The translations under genes were made by a program, and so were the position numbers. The notes under the pieces were generated by a model, which saw only the letters and a program-made list of their open reading frames with translations, was not told where the DNA came from and searched no databases. Of a DNA stretch of 62,705 nucleotides, positions 27,367 to 36,630 are shown piece by piece. Source of the stretch: Oceanospirillum sediminis (lineage in GTDB: Bacteria > Pseudomonadota > Gammaproteobacteria > Pseudomonadales > Halomonadaceae); the NCBI RefSeq assembly GCF_014164585.1, contig NZ_JACJFM010000002.1, forward strand, positions 26,060-88,764, read 5' to 3'. The first letter of the stretch is position 1, and each line of letters opens with the position of its first letter.

Positions 27367-30018
27367 CTATGGCAGCGCTTTTGATATCACCTCATACAGG
27401 TCATTTGACAGTTCGGCCTGTGCAATTCTCTGTAGCTCGGTCTGCATCATCTGCTGACGCTTAGCATCAAATTTCTGCCAGCGAGTCAGAGGAGTGATCA
27501 GGCGAGAGGCAATCTGAGGATTCATCTGGTCCAGCTCCAGTACCACATCCGCCAGGAAGCGATAGCTGTGGCCATCCAGACCATGAAAGTTCACCCTATT
27601 CTGCCCGCAATAAGCCCCGACCAGAGAACGAACCTTGTTCGGGTTTTTCAGACTGAAGCCGGGATGACTCATCAACGCCTTAACTCTGGCCAGCGCATCG
27701 GGCTGAGGACGACGGGCCTGAACCTGGAACCACATATCCATCACCAGGGCGTCCTGTTGCCATTGCTGCTCAAACTGTTCCAGTGCTTCACGGGCCTTTT
27801 CATCCTGCCCGGAATGCACCAGCATCGTCAGTGCCGCCTGCTGATCCGTCATGTTGTCAGCCTGGTTAAATTGCTGCCAGACCCGCTCTGTGATCTCGGC
27901 TGTTTCAAGTGTCATCAGATAAGACAGACAGGTGTTATTTAACCGACGCTTACCAATATCATCGGCATCGGGCTTATAAGGCCCGGAAAGCTGATGGGTC
28001 TCCAGACAGGTCCGCAATTCACTTTCCAGCGCCTGAGCCAGCGTCTTACGGGCAATACGACGACAAGCGTGAATCCCATCAACCGGAATCACATCATATT
28101 GCTCTCCCAGGTAAGCTTCCTCAGGCAATGACAGCATTTCAGCCAGAATAGCCGGTGACAAGTCCGAACCCAGTAAATTACGCCAGGCTTCAACCAGTCC
28201 GCTATCCAGTTCAGGCACCCGACCGGATTCAAATTCAGATACCATCGTTTGCAATGCATCAACCGCCAGTCGTTGCCCCGCGTCCCAGCGATTAAAGCCA
28301 TCGCTGTCATGACGCATCAGGTGTAACAGCTGCTGCTGACTATAAGGGAAGCTCAGTTTTACCGGGGCTGAGAAACCACGTAATAAAGACGGAACAGGGG
28401 CATCCGGAATCTGATCAAAAATAAAGGTCTGTTCTGCTTCTCTTAAATGCAGCACACGATCTGTATCACCCTGCTGTCCGGACGCTTCTCCCTGAACAAG
28501 GATAAGAGGTATATCCTGACCATCAGTGTTCAGCAGTCCCGTTTTCACCGGAATATGTAACGGCAGCTTGTCCTGCTGATCCTTTGTCACTGGTGTCATC
28601 TGGCGAATCGTCAGGTGATATTGCTTCGTCTCGGCATCATAGTGATCAGATACATCAAGCTGAGGCGTCCCTGCCTGGCTGTACCAGCGCATGAACTGCT
28701 CAAAATCAATACCAGACACCTCTGACATGGCTGCGACAAAATCTTCTACAGTCACTGCCTGGCCATCATGGCGTTCAAAATAAAGGTCACTGCCTTTACG
28801 GAATAGATCAGGCCCCAGAAGATTGGCAATCATGCGTACCACTTCAGAGCCTTTTTCATAAATAGTCAGGGTATAAAAGTTAGAAATCTCAATGAAATGA
28901 TCCGGGCGTACCGGATGGGCTGTCGGCCCGGCGTCTTCTGCAAACTGAGCCGTTCGTAACATGGAGACATCTTCAATCCGTTTAACGGCAGCATCATTCA
29001 TATCAGCAGAAAAGCACTGATCCCGATAAACTGTAAAACCTTCCTTCAGCGATAGCTGGAACCAGTCCCTGCATGTTACCCGATTGCCGGACCAGTTATG
29101 GAAATATTCATGGGCGACAACACCTTCAATGCGCTGAAACGCCATATCCGTTGCGGTATCAGCCCGCGCCAGCACACAGGAAGAGTTAAAAATATTCAGG
29201 CCTTTATTTTCCATCGCCCCCATATTGAAGTCATTCACCGCAACGATCATATAAATATCCAGATCGTACTCACGGCCATACACCTCTTCATCCCACTTCA
29301 TGGCATTTTTCAGAGATAGCATAGCATGATCGCATTTACTCAGGTTTTCAGGTTCAACCCAGATCTCCAGAGCCACCTCGCGACCACTCATCGTAGTAAA
29401 ACTGTCCTTGACCAGCTTGAGATCACCGGCAACCAGTGCAAACAGATAAGCAGGTTTATGGAAAGGGTCCTGCCAGGTGACAAAATGCCGATTATTGTCC
29501 AGCTCCCCCTTATCGACCGGATTACCATTGGACAGCAGCACCGGATATTCGGTTTTGTCAGCGATTACCGTCGTGGTAAAGGAGGACATCACATCCGGGC
29601 GATCCGGATAGTAGGTAATCTTTCTGAACCCTTCCGCCTCACATTGCGTACAAAACATGGTATTAGAACGATACAGCCCTTCAAGGGAAGTATTATTAGC
29701 CGGATCAATTTCAACCTCTGCTTCAAACAAAAAGCGATCCGGCACCTCTGTAATGACCAGCTGATCATCACTCAGAACATAACGATCATCTGATACAGAC
29801 TGACCATCAAGACTGAGACTGATCAGCTTCAGGTCAGCACCATGCAGCTCCAGCGGCAGACCCGACTCTCTTTTTTCATTACGAGTAAAATAAATCGCCG
29901 ACTTCACCCGGGTCTGATTCGGGTACAGATCAAAAGTCAGCTCAACCTTATCTGCCAGAAAAGCAGGTGGCAGATAATCTTTCAGATAGATAACAGGATT
30001 ATTTTCATGATGGCTCAT
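27367..30018 (-). CDS. pepN: aminopeptidase N
   Basis: This is an 883-residue M1-family zinc aminopeptidase. The exopeptidase motif GAMENKGLNIFN is near residue 266. The zinc site HEYFHNWSGNRVTC is near 303, with the third ligand Glu in LKEGFTVYRD. It is close in size to E. coli PepN (870). It cleaves N-terminal residues from cytosolic peptides. The ATG has AAGAG upstream. It is divergent from a GGDEF-EAL gene; the 201-bp shared gap contains two palindromes. Confidence 0.96.
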   Translation of the reverse strand: MSHHENNPVIYLKDYLPPAFLADKVELTFDLYPNQTRVKSAIYFTRNEKRESGLPLELHGADLKLISLSLDGQSVSDDRYVLSDDQLVITEVPDRFLFEAEVEIDPANNTSLEGLYRSNTMFCTQCEAEGFRKITYYPDRPDVMSSFTTTVIADKTEYPVLLSNGNPVDKGELDNNRHFVTWQDPFHKPAYLFALVAGDLKLVKDSFTTMSGREVALEIWVEPENLSKCDHAMLSLKNAMKWDEEVYGREYDLDIYMIVAVNDFNMGAMENKGLNIFNSSCVLARADTATDMAFQRIEGVVAHEYFHNWSGNRVTCRDWFQLSLKEGFTVYRDQCFSADMNDAAVKRIEDVSMLRTAQFAEDAGPTAHPVRPDHFIEISNFYTLTIYEKGSEVVRMIANLLGPDLFRKGSDLYFERHDGQAVTVEDFVAAMSEVSGIDFEQFMRWYSQAGTPQLDVSDHYDAETKQYHLTIRQMTPVTKDQQDKLPLHIPVKTGLLNTDGQDIPLILVQGEASGQQGDTDRVLHLREAEQTFIFDQIPDAPVPSLLRGFSAPVKLSFPYSQQQLLHLMRHDSDGFNRWDAGQRLAVDALQTMVSEFESGRVPELDSGLVEAWRNLLGSDLSPAILAEMLSLPEEAYLGEQYDVIPVDGIHACRRIARKTLAQALESELRTCLETHQLSGPYKPDADDIGKRRLNNTCLSYLMTLETAEITERVWQQFNQADNMTDQQAALTMLVHSGQDEKAREALEQFEQQWQQDALVMDMWFQVQARRPQPDALARVKALMSHPGFSLKNPNKVRSLVGAYCGQNRVNFHGLDGHSYRFLADVVLELDQMNPQIASRLITPLTRWQKFDAKRQQMMQTELQRIAQAELSNDLYEVISKALP

Positions 30019-30119
30019 AAGGTATAACTCTTTACAGATTCTGTTGTGCCCTGTCCGGTAAATCTGAACAGGTATAAAAAATATGATGAAAAAGAAGACC
30101 GAATACTGGACTTATTGGT

Positions 30120-30159
30120 TAGATTATTTAATCTAGGCTATTCTTCAGAATATATTCTG
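30120..30159. promoter_or_regulatory. two adjacent palindromes in the pepN / GGDEF-EAL divergent promoter
   Basis: TAGATTA-TT-TAATCTA (30120-30135) and CAGAATATATTCTG (30146-30159) are inverted repeats whose centres lie 25 bp apart. They sit just ahead of the GGDEF-EAL ribosome site. They could bind a dimeric regulator, but I cannot name it. Confidence 0.4.
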
Positions 30160-30180
30160 TCAGCAGCAATTAAAGGAGTA

Positions 30181-30204
30181 ATGCACGGCAGAGATGACAA
30201 ATGA
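30181..30204 (+). promoter_or_regulatory. seven-codon upstream frame with strong ribosome site
   Basis: ATG at 30181 is preceded by AAAGGAG with ideal spacing and reads seven codons (MHGRDDK) to TGA at 30202-30204. It is in the same frame as the GGDEF-EAL protein, whose own ATG at 30220 has only a poor site (GAGCC). It may be a leader peptide that couples translation, or the true start disrupted by a nonsense codon. Confidence 0.4.
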
Positions 30205-30219
30205 GGCATAATCGAGCCA

Positions 30220-32526
30220 ATGTCAGATCTAACGCATCATCCTGATAAGCCACTGATAAATAAGAAAAGTGCAATATCGCTACCAGTACGTATTGCTACA
30301 GTTTACGTTGTTTTCTCCCTGTTTTGGATCTACTTCTCAGATCTTCTGCTGCACAGTATTATTTACGATCCGGATCTGCTTATTCAGCTGCAGACCTATA
30401 AAGGATGGGCATTCGTACTCATCTCTGGTGGTCTGATTTATTTATTAACATATCTTGATCTGAAAGCCAGACTACGGGTAGAAAATCAGTTAAGTGAGCA
30501 AACCCTTCGCCTGAAGCAGGTACTGAACTCAGTCTCTCATAGTATTATTCAATATACTCCGGATGGCCGAATCACTTACACCAATCAGGCCGCCAGACAA
30601 CTCTATCAGTTTTCATCGGACGCCCTGCCAGACAACCTGATCTCTATCTGTCGTTCAGACAACGATTTTCATCTTCTGACGGCCAGTCTTACCGCCCAGG
30701 CTGAGAAAGGACAATACACAGGGCAAATTCGCCTGACACAAAAGTCAGCCGATAATACTAGTTTTACCGCTCTGATTGATTGGAGTGCAATCATTCAGGA
30801 TAAACAGGTCACAGGTTTTATTGCAGCGATTACCGATGTCAGTCAACAACAGAGGGAACAGCAACAGCTGGACCAGGCGGCACTGGTCTTTGATATGGCC
30901 GATGAAGGCTATATGATCACCGATGCCAGAGGAGAAATCCTTAACGTCAACCCGTCATTTTCCCGTATCACGGGCTTTACTCAGGACCAGGTCATTGGAC
31001 GTACTCCGGCCATTATGCGCTCCGGCCATCACGATAAGGCGTTTTATGAAGCCCTTTGGGATCAATTGATACGCACCGGACACTGGCAGGGTGAGCTGGT
31101 AAATAAAAAAGCAGACGGCGAAGATCAGCACATCTGGCAGAAAATTTATGCTCTTAGAAATCAGCAGGGCATTGTGAAAAAGTATGTTGCTGTAATGTAT
31201 GAGATCAGCAACCTGAAACAATCCGGTATTGACGACCTGACTCAGCTGCCAAACCTGCCACAACTCAGAGACCGGTTAACGACCCTTATCCCGGAAGCCC
31301 GTCAGAAAAGAGAGTTCTTCTGCATCGCTTATATTGACCTGGACAACTTCCAGGGCATCAATGACAGTTTTGGTCACCAGCTGGGCGATCAGCTGGTACA
31401 GGAAGTAGCCCGACGGCTGGTCGCCTGCACAGGCCCTGAGGATATTATTGCCCGCCAGGGCGGCGATGAATTTATTATCCTGGGCCGCAACCTGAACCCT
31501 CAGACCGGCAGTGCTCAGTTTGCAGACCTGCTGCTGAAAACCTTTGAGCTTCCATTTGAGATACAGGAGCAGAAACTGTTCATCACTGCCAGTATCGGCC
31601 TGTGTTGCTACCCGGAAGATGGCGAAAATACCGATACTCTGCTCAGAAATGCCGATACAGCTTTATTCCGGGCTAAGGATACCGGTAAGAACAATTACCA
31701 GTTCTATACCCGACAGTTGACCAGTAATGCGGTTCAGAAAATGGAAGTTGAGCTGGATCTGAGACGGGCGATCACAGAAGCTCCGGAAGAGTTAGAAGTG
31801 TTCTACCAGCCACAGATCAATCTGGTCACAGGCATGGTCTCCAGTGCCGAAGCACTGGTTCGCTGGCAACACCCTGATGGCAAGCGTATTGGCCCTGATG
31901 AGTTCATTCCCGCCGCTGAAAATACCGGACTTATTATTCCTCTTGGGCAGCATGTATTACGTCAATCCTGCCTCGATTTTCTGAACTGGCAACGGGAAGG
32001 GCTGGAACTGGAACGTATCTGCGTTAATGTCTCTGCCGTACAACTATTGCGCAGCAGTTTTTACGAAGATACACAAGCCATTCTTCAGGAAACCGGTATA
32101 CCACCAGAAGCCCTGGAACTAGAAGTGACAGAAACCGCTCTGATGAAAGATGACGAAACCGTTGCCCATGTTCTTGCCCAACTTCAGGATAAGGGGATTC
32201 AGATTGCGATTGATGATTTTGGCACCGGATATTCATCCCTTGGGCGTTTACAAAGCCTGCCTGTTGATCGGTTAAAAATTGATCGTAGTTTTATGCCTGA
32301 AGATGCCCAGGCCCATGGTGACCATGCCCTGATTACCTCAGTTTTATCTCTGGCCAGCAATCTGAATCTGGAGGTAGTCGCAGAGGGTGTAGAAACAGAG
32401 TATCAGGCTGAATTACTGATCAGAAACCGTTGCCAGCTGGCTCAGGGCTACCTGTATTCACCTCCTTTACCCAACTCCGCTTTTGTCGAATGGGTACGTC
32501 GCCATACTGAGGTGATGCAGTTCTGA
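30220..32526 (+). CDS. membrane PAS-PAS-GGDEF-EAL c-di-GMP protein
   Basis: The 768-residue protein has two membrane segments (about 28-50 and 65-87), a PAS-like domain (about 105-210), a clearer PAS (220-335; GEILNVNPSFSRITGFTQDQVIGRT, in part), a GGDEF domain (345-500) and an EAL domain (515-760). The GGDEF motif itself is intact (ARQGGDEFIIL), but the inhibitory RxxD site is replaced by GPED. The EAL residues are all present: AEALVRW, EVTETAL, IDDFGTGYSSL, LKIDRSF, EGVETE. The protein could therefore make and break c-di-GMP. Confidence 0.93.
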   Translation: MSDLTHHPDKPLINKKSAISLPVRIATVYVVFSLFWIYFSDLLLHSIIYDPDLLIQLQTYKGWAFVLISGGLIYLLTYLDLKARLRVENQLSEQTLRLKQVLNSVSHSIIQYTPDGRITYTNQAARQLYQFSSDALPDNLISICRSDNDFHLLTASLTAQAEKGQYTGQIRLTQKSADNTSFTALIDWSAIIQDKQVTGFIAAITDVSQQQREQQQLDQAALVFDMADEGYMITDARGEILNVNPSFSRITGFTQDQVIGRTPAIMRSGHHDKAFYEALWDQLIRTGHWQGELVNKKADGEDQHIWQKIYALRNQQGIVKKYVAVMYEISNLKQSGIDDLTQLPNLPQLRDRLTTLIPEARQKREFFCIAYIDLDNFQGINDSFGHQLGDQLVQEVARRLVACTGPEDIIARQGGDEFIILGRNLNPQTGSAQFADLLLKTFELPFEIQEQKLFITASIGLCCYPEDGENTDTLLRNADTALFRAKDTGKNNYQFYTRQLTSNAVQKMEVELDLRRAITEAPEELEVFYQPQINLVTGMVSSAEALVRWQHPDGKRIGPDEFIPAAENTGLIIPLGQHVLRQSCLDFLNWQREGLELERICVNVSAVQLLRSSFYEDTQAILQETGIPPEALELEVTETALMKDDETVAHVLAQLQDKGIQIAIDDFGTGYSSLGRLQSLPVDRLKIDRSFMPEDAQAHGDHALITSVLSLASNLNLEVVAEGVETEYQAELLIRNRCQLAQGYLYSPPLPNSAFVEWVRRHTEVMQF

Positions 32527-32536
32527 GTATTAAACA

Positions 32537-32553
32537 GCCGGATCGAATCCGGC
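32537..32553. terminator. short hairpin after GGDEF-EAL gene
   Basis: GCCGGAT-CGA-ATCCGGC begins 11 bp after the stop codon and lies between converging genes. The T content after it is low on the plus strand (CTGTCTG) and moderate on the minus strand (TGTTTAATA), so termination is uncertain. Confidence 0.45.
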
Positions 32554-32633
32554 CTGTCTGCTCATCCCTTGCAAACAGGCCCGTAACTTTTCAGACCTTT
32601 TTCAGGTGTCAGCTTATTACCAGAGCTTCATCA

Positions 32634-33476
32634 TCAGGAAGCAACAGATAGCTCAACATGGTAAGCATTGAATTTGCGTACATTCAGTACGCCAGTATCC
32701 AGAATCAGATACTGACCTTTAATGCCTTTCAGTACACCTTCAATTTCTGGCGTTTTATCCAGATTCAGGGCTGTCACCTTTTCCGGGTGCTCCTGTACCG
32801 GATAATGGAAGATAAAAGGTCGGGCATCCGGCAGTGTATAAATAGCATCAACACCATACTCTTGCTGTAATGCAGCCAGCTGGTCAGCACACAGCGCCAG
32901 TAAACGATCTCTTTCTGCTAACAGATCGATCTCATCCACAATGCCTTTAAGCATATTGCGCCAGTTCGTGCGATCCGAAGTATGCTGACGAATGATATCC
33001 TCAACCAGCCCGGATTGAAGTCTGGTACTGACCCTCAGAATTGGCAGAGCCTGTATTGCCCCCTGATCCATCCAGCGTGTAGGGACCTGGGTTTCGCGGG
33101 TAATCCCTACTTTTAACCCGGAAGAGTTTGCCAGATAGACAATATGGTCCTGAAAGCAGAACTGCTCACCCCACTCAGGCTCCCGGCAGGTACCAGCATG
33201 ATAGTGGCACTTTTCCGGACTCATGATACAGGTATCACACTGAGCCAGACTCTTAAAACAAGGATAACAGTAACCCTGGGAGTAACTTTTCTTTGTTTTA
33301 CGCCCGCAATGACTGCAGTTAATCACTCCGGTATGGCGCAAGGTAATTTTTTTGCCAATCAGAGGATTCATCGGGATATCTGTCTCTCCCAATACCAGTT
33401 GATACTGGACAGGTTGCCCCTGGCCATCCTGGGTATACATTTTATGCAGGTGGCCGGAAAACAGGTTTATCGTCAT
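32634..33476 (-). CDS. DUF2797 zinc-ribbon protein
   Basis: The 280-residue protein matches DUF2797. The N-terminal beta region is followed by a cysteine-rich zinc-binding block (about 50-105) with CSHCGRKTKKSYSQGYCYPC, CDTC, and CHYHAGTC. A C-terminal part has VYLANSSGLKVGITRETQVPTRW, which resembles a GIY-YIG-like strand pattern (LKVGIT..). The family has no established function. It is a single gene on the minus strand; I see no partner. Confidence 0.85.
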   Translation of the reverse strand: MTINLFSGHLHKMYTQDGQGQPVQYQLVLGETDIPMNPLIGKKITLRHTGVINCSHCGRKTKKSYSQGYCYPCFKSLAQCDTCIMSPEKCHYHAGTCREPEWGEQFCFQDHIVYLANSSGLKVGITRETQVPTRWMDQGAIQALPILRVSTRLQSGLVEDIIRQHTSDRTNWRNMLKGIVDEIDLLAERDRLLALCADQLAALQQEYGVDAIYTLPDARPFIFHYPVQEHPEKVTALNLDKTPEIEGVLKGIKGQYLILDTGVLNVRKFNAYHVELSVAS

Positions 33477-33559
33477 TTTTATCTTTCTTTCATCAAAGCT
33501 AACGGTCGATCAGAACAGTCTGTACTTCTGTACTGATGCGCTTTACATGCTATAAGCTG

Positions 33560-33592
33560 AAACAGAAAACCGCAGTATAAAAACTGCGGTTT
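33560..33592 (-). terminator. intrinsic terminator after DUF1315 gene
   Basis: On the minus strand AAACCGCAGT-(6)-ACTGCGGTTT is followed by TCTGTTTC. It lies 127 bp beyond the DUF1315 stop and just before the DUF2797 gene, separating the two transcripts. Confidence 0.72.
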
Positions 33593-33718
33593 ACAGATCA
33601 GATTAAATAGAATATACGGCTTCACAGAACAATGTGGTTACCGATATCAGGCAGGAGCCCCGGGCTGAAAACAGGTTATCTCCCCTAACCCGCTATCTGC
33701 ACCGTTTCAATTCAGGGA

Positions 33719-33964
33719 TCAGTGCATAATTTTAATAATATCAGTATGTTCTTTATCACTCTCACACTGATCTTCCATAAAGCCTACCCGTTGCTCTGCT
33801 GGCAGATCGTGCGTCAGCTCATAGCGAATCACCGCTTCCATACAGATCTCAACCTGATCTTCTGTCAGACGAACACCATTTGGCCACTTACGCAGCTCCA
33901 CTGCAGTACGTAAGTTGTGATAAATTTCAGGTGTCATATTCTGAATCAGTGCTTGCAGGGACAT
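33719..33964 (-). CDS. YeaC-like DUF1315 protein
   Basis: The 81-residue protein contains the family core: LIQNMTPEIYHNLRTAVELRKWPNG and LTEDQVEICMEAVIRYE (each quoted in part). It is small, cytoplasmic and of unknown function. The ATG has GGTTCC context only. A 286-bp gap with no gene separates it from the rhomboid protease. Confidence 0.86.
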   Translation of the reverse strand: MSLQALIQNMTPEIYHNLRTAVELRKWPNGVRLTEDQVEICMEAVIRYELTHDLPAEQRVGFMEDQCESDKEHTDIIKIMH

Positions 33965-34250
33965 GGAACCTCCGGTCTCTGGAATTCTGCTATGAGCGCA
34001 CCCCCACCTATTGTCAGGTCACACTCAGATCATAATAGTATTCTGGTTAAGCTGTACTCTTAGGCCGGACATCATAAGGTATTTGCCCAGCCTGAATGGA
34101 TAAGTGAATCCACTGCAGGAAACACAGTTATCCGACCAGCAAGCTCAGGATTATACTCTTTTATTACACTTTGCCCAGGTGGAAATAAGTACAACAGCTG
34201 CCAGACATTGAATCTTATCTTCATCTATAAGCCAGAATCTGCAGGACAGA

Positions 34251-35123
34251 TCACACAACCTGTGACGGAGGTTGTTTTTCTCCAAAGATAAGAAGTCGCA
34301 GCCAGGCCAGCAGAGAACCGGCAACCAGGCCACCAATATGAGCGGCATTAGCAACATCGCCTAATCCCAGCATGCTGACCCCACCCACCAGACAGAATAC
34401 CAGCCAGATCATCAGAGCGATAAAGACACCTTTGCGTACATGGAAGATCGGATATTTTGCCAGCCGGTCCCAGAACCAGCAGTAACCCAGTAAAGCGTAC
34501 AGCACACCGGATAAGCCTCCGAATAACACACTACCTGTCAGATACTGAGAAAAATTTGCAACCAGCGAGCTCAGTACAACCACAAAAATCAGTGTATGAC
34601 TTTTCTGTTGTTGCTCTATCAGCCGGCCCAGCTCCCATACCCAGAGACTATTAAAGACCAGATGCAGCCAGCCAAAGTGGAGAAACATCGGTGTCAGAAA
34701 ACGCCAGAACTCTCCACTGGCCAGTACATCGGATAATTCGCCACTGACCAGCTGATTGCCCTGAATGCCAACCGGCACAAATGTCATGCCAGAAAATAAA
34801 GCGCCCTGAACTTCCAGATGAATCCCGGCGGTTGCCAGCACACTGATCAGCAACAACAAAATAGTTACAGGCCATTGTCGCCAGCCGTATATAACACGGG
34901 TTAGCATACTGGAACGGGAGCGTACGACCTGAGTCTGAGCCAGATTACCCTGCTGCCAGTCTCTGATCATCTGTAACAGCTCAGGGAAATATGCCGGATC
35001 AGCCAGCCAGATCTCCTGATGATCCGATTCATGACGAATCTGATGACTGATACGCCGGGCCCACAACTCCCGGCTTAACTCGGACAGGTCCTGATCAACA
35101 GGCACATCCAGAACTTTAATCAT
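34251..35123 (-). CDS. glpG: rhomboid intramembrane serine protease
   Basis: An N-terminal cytoplasmic domain (about 1-85; WARRISHQIRHE) is followed by six membrane segments. The catalytic Ser is in FGGLSGVLYALLGY and the catalytic His in NAAHIGGLVAGSLL. The membrane-embedded HxxxN of the fourth block is seen in LHFGWLHLVFNSLWVWELG. The layout matches GlpG. I favour the ATG at 35121-35123 (MIKVLDVP), giving 290 residues; an ATG eight codons upstream has its purine run too close. A proteolytic role in envelope quality control is inferred from the family. Confidence 0.9.
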   Translation of the reverse strand: MIKVLDVPVDQDLSELSRELWARRISHQIRHESDHQEIWLADPAYFPELLQMIRDWQQGNLAQTQVVRSRSSMLTRVIYGWRQWPVTILLLLISVLATAGIHLEVQGALFSGMTFVPVGIQGNQLVSGELSDVLASGEFWRFLTPMFLHFGWLHLVFNSLWVWELGRLIEQQQKSHTLIFVVVLSSLVANFSQYLTGSVLFGGLSGVLYALLGYCWFWDRLAKYPIFHVRKGVFIALMIWLVFCLVGGVSMLGLGDVANAAHIGGLVAGSLLAWLRLLIFGEKQPPSQVV

Positions 35124-35342
35124 AATCACTGTATTCCTGATATACATGCCTGAGAAGTATTCAGATATTCTCCGGCAGCAGGCCGAATAGTACGGTAATG
35201 TTCAGCAGAGACATTTTGTTCAGGTATTCAGCTATGACTGCAGTATACTGAAAAAGTCTCTTTTTATTATCAGACCACAAACAGCAGACAACAGAGACTC
35301 GGGCAGATACCTAAGGAAAGTATCAGGATTGTCATAGCCCAG

Positions 35343-35380
35343 AAACAAAAATCCGGCAGCATGGGAAGTGCTGCCGGATT
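35343..35380 (-). terminator. strong intrinsic terminator in intergenic region
   Basis: On the minus strand AATCCGGCAGC, a 9-base loop and GCTGCCGGATT are followed by TTTGTTT. The stem is 11 bp and perfect. It lies about 260 bp after the phosphoesterase stop and 220 bp before the rhomboid gene. It ends either a long 3' tail or a separate small RNA. Confidence 0.88.
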
Positions 35381-35435
35381 AACTCGCTGGAGGAACATCC
35401 TGTTTCTCGCTAGGGACTGGTTTTGGGATAACCAT
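35343..35435 (-). ncRNA. candidate small RNA
   Basis: A transcript of about 90 bases is suggested by the terminator at 35343-35380 and by possible promoter boxes on the minus strand: TTGGAA at 35464-35469 and CATACT at 35442-35447, with a 16-base spacer, each four of six consensus bases. The body contains two AGCGAG direct repeats. No coding frame fits. I do not recognise a known RNA family. The alternative is the 3' end of the nadK-phosphoesterase mRNA. The rest of the 35124-35637 gap shows nothing else I can name. Confidence 0.4.
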
Positions 35436-35637
35436 ACATCTAGTATGCGGTCATTTGCTGAACTTCCAAGCCTTTTTGACAAAAATTCACAAAAAATATT
35501 CATTCTACCTTTTGGTAGTTATTTTAAGTAATTTATCGGTATTTTATTCCCCCGCCCGATAAACAAGGCTGAGCCTGCATCTCGCCGGAACACTCTTATC
35601 GAGCCAGCTCACGCTTTAACAGTAAAAGCGCTTTTTA

Positions 35638-36630
35638 TCAGCTCTCATCTCTATCCACTGAAACCCAGACAAAATTATTCGCATCCAGTTGTTGCTCACC
35701 ACTGAAGCGATAACAAACCAGCTTGCCATATTTCACTGCACTATAATCCAGACAGGCAATATTAGGCGTGACCAGAGCAGGAACACCTTCACACCAGTAA
35801 TGACCGATAAATAAAGGTTTTTCGTTCCGATCATAATAATGCAGATATTTTCGCTCTTTATCCGTTAATAAACGATCTTCCAGAGCACCAGGCAAATTAT
35901 CCGGCTGGAAAATAACATCACCATACGTAATTGGATCTTTAGCCCAGAAATGCGTCCGGAATGTTCTGCGGGTAAACCCATCACCGCTGTGAATCTGAAT
36001 ACCATCCGGTAACCTCAGATGAGAGCCACGGGTCAGCTGCTCCATCAGGATAAAACCAAAACTGTCCCGCTGCACAGACTCCAGCAACAACTCATCAGTC
36101 AGATAGACGTCACCGGTTCTGGCCTGTAATTCTGCAATCAGATCTTTCTGCCAGCAGGCATGAATTACCCGGAACTGATCATGCTCCAGATAGAGAGGCA
36201 ACTGTCGGAACCAGTCCAGATACATTTCCCACTCTTCCGGATAATCTTCAAACTGCTCCAGAGTTTCCTTAATCAGACGATTGTGCCGGACAGAATGAGA
36301 GCGCAGATAATCCTCGCCAAACCCTTCCGGTGCTCTGGTACAATAGGTAATGGCGTTATGCTCATGATTCCCCATTACCATCGCCGCATGGCCGTTCTGA
36401 ACCATATTGAATGCAATCTGCACGGCTTCTCTGATTCTGGGACCGCGATCAACAATATCACCCAGAAAGATGACTTTACGCTCAGGGTGCTGCCAGACAT
36501 TATCCTGACACTCATAGCCCATCAGTGTCAGCAAACGCTCCAGAGTATGGGCACAGCCATGAATATCACCAATCAGATCATACCCTGCCGCAGGGGGAAT
36601 TCCCTGCCTGAATCTGTTATCAGTCGACAA
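35638..36630 (-). CDS. metallophosphoesterase (ApaH/PrpE-like)
   Basis: The 330-residue protein has the calcineurin-like phosphoesterase motifs in order: DLIGDIHGCAHTLERLL near residue 17, FLGDIVDRGPR near 54, VMGNHEHNAI near 84, RVIHACWQ and FIGHYWCEG toward the C-terminus. It is nearest in layout to PrpE/ApaH-type phosphatases of dinucleoside polyphosphates or phosphoproteins, but the substrate is not certain. The start is TTG with GGAG eight bases upstream, overlapping the nadK stop by 11 bases, so the two are translationally coupled. Confidence 0.85.
   Translation of the reverse strand: MSTDNRFRQGIPPAAGYDLIGDIHGCAHTLERLLTLMGYECQDNVWQHPERKVIFLGDIVDRGPRIREAVQIAFNMVQNGHAAMVMGNHEHNAITYCTRAPEGFGEDYLRSHSVRHNRLIKETLEQFEDYPEEWEMYLDWFRQLPLYLEHDQFRVIHACWQKDLIAELQARTGDVYLTDELLLESVQRDSFGFILMEQLTRGSHLRLPDGIQIHSGDGFTRRTFRTHFWAKDPITYGDVIFQPDNLPGALEDRLLTDKERKYLHYYDRNEKPLFIGHYWCEGVPALVTPNIACLDYSAVKYGKLVCYRFSGEQQLDANNFVWVSVDRDES

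Noticed and set aside
35270-35503. 77-codon minus-strand frame in the glpG-phosphoesterase gap
   Set aside because: It runs through the intrinsic terminator at 35343-35380 and lacks a ribosome site. A non-coding RNA explains the region better.
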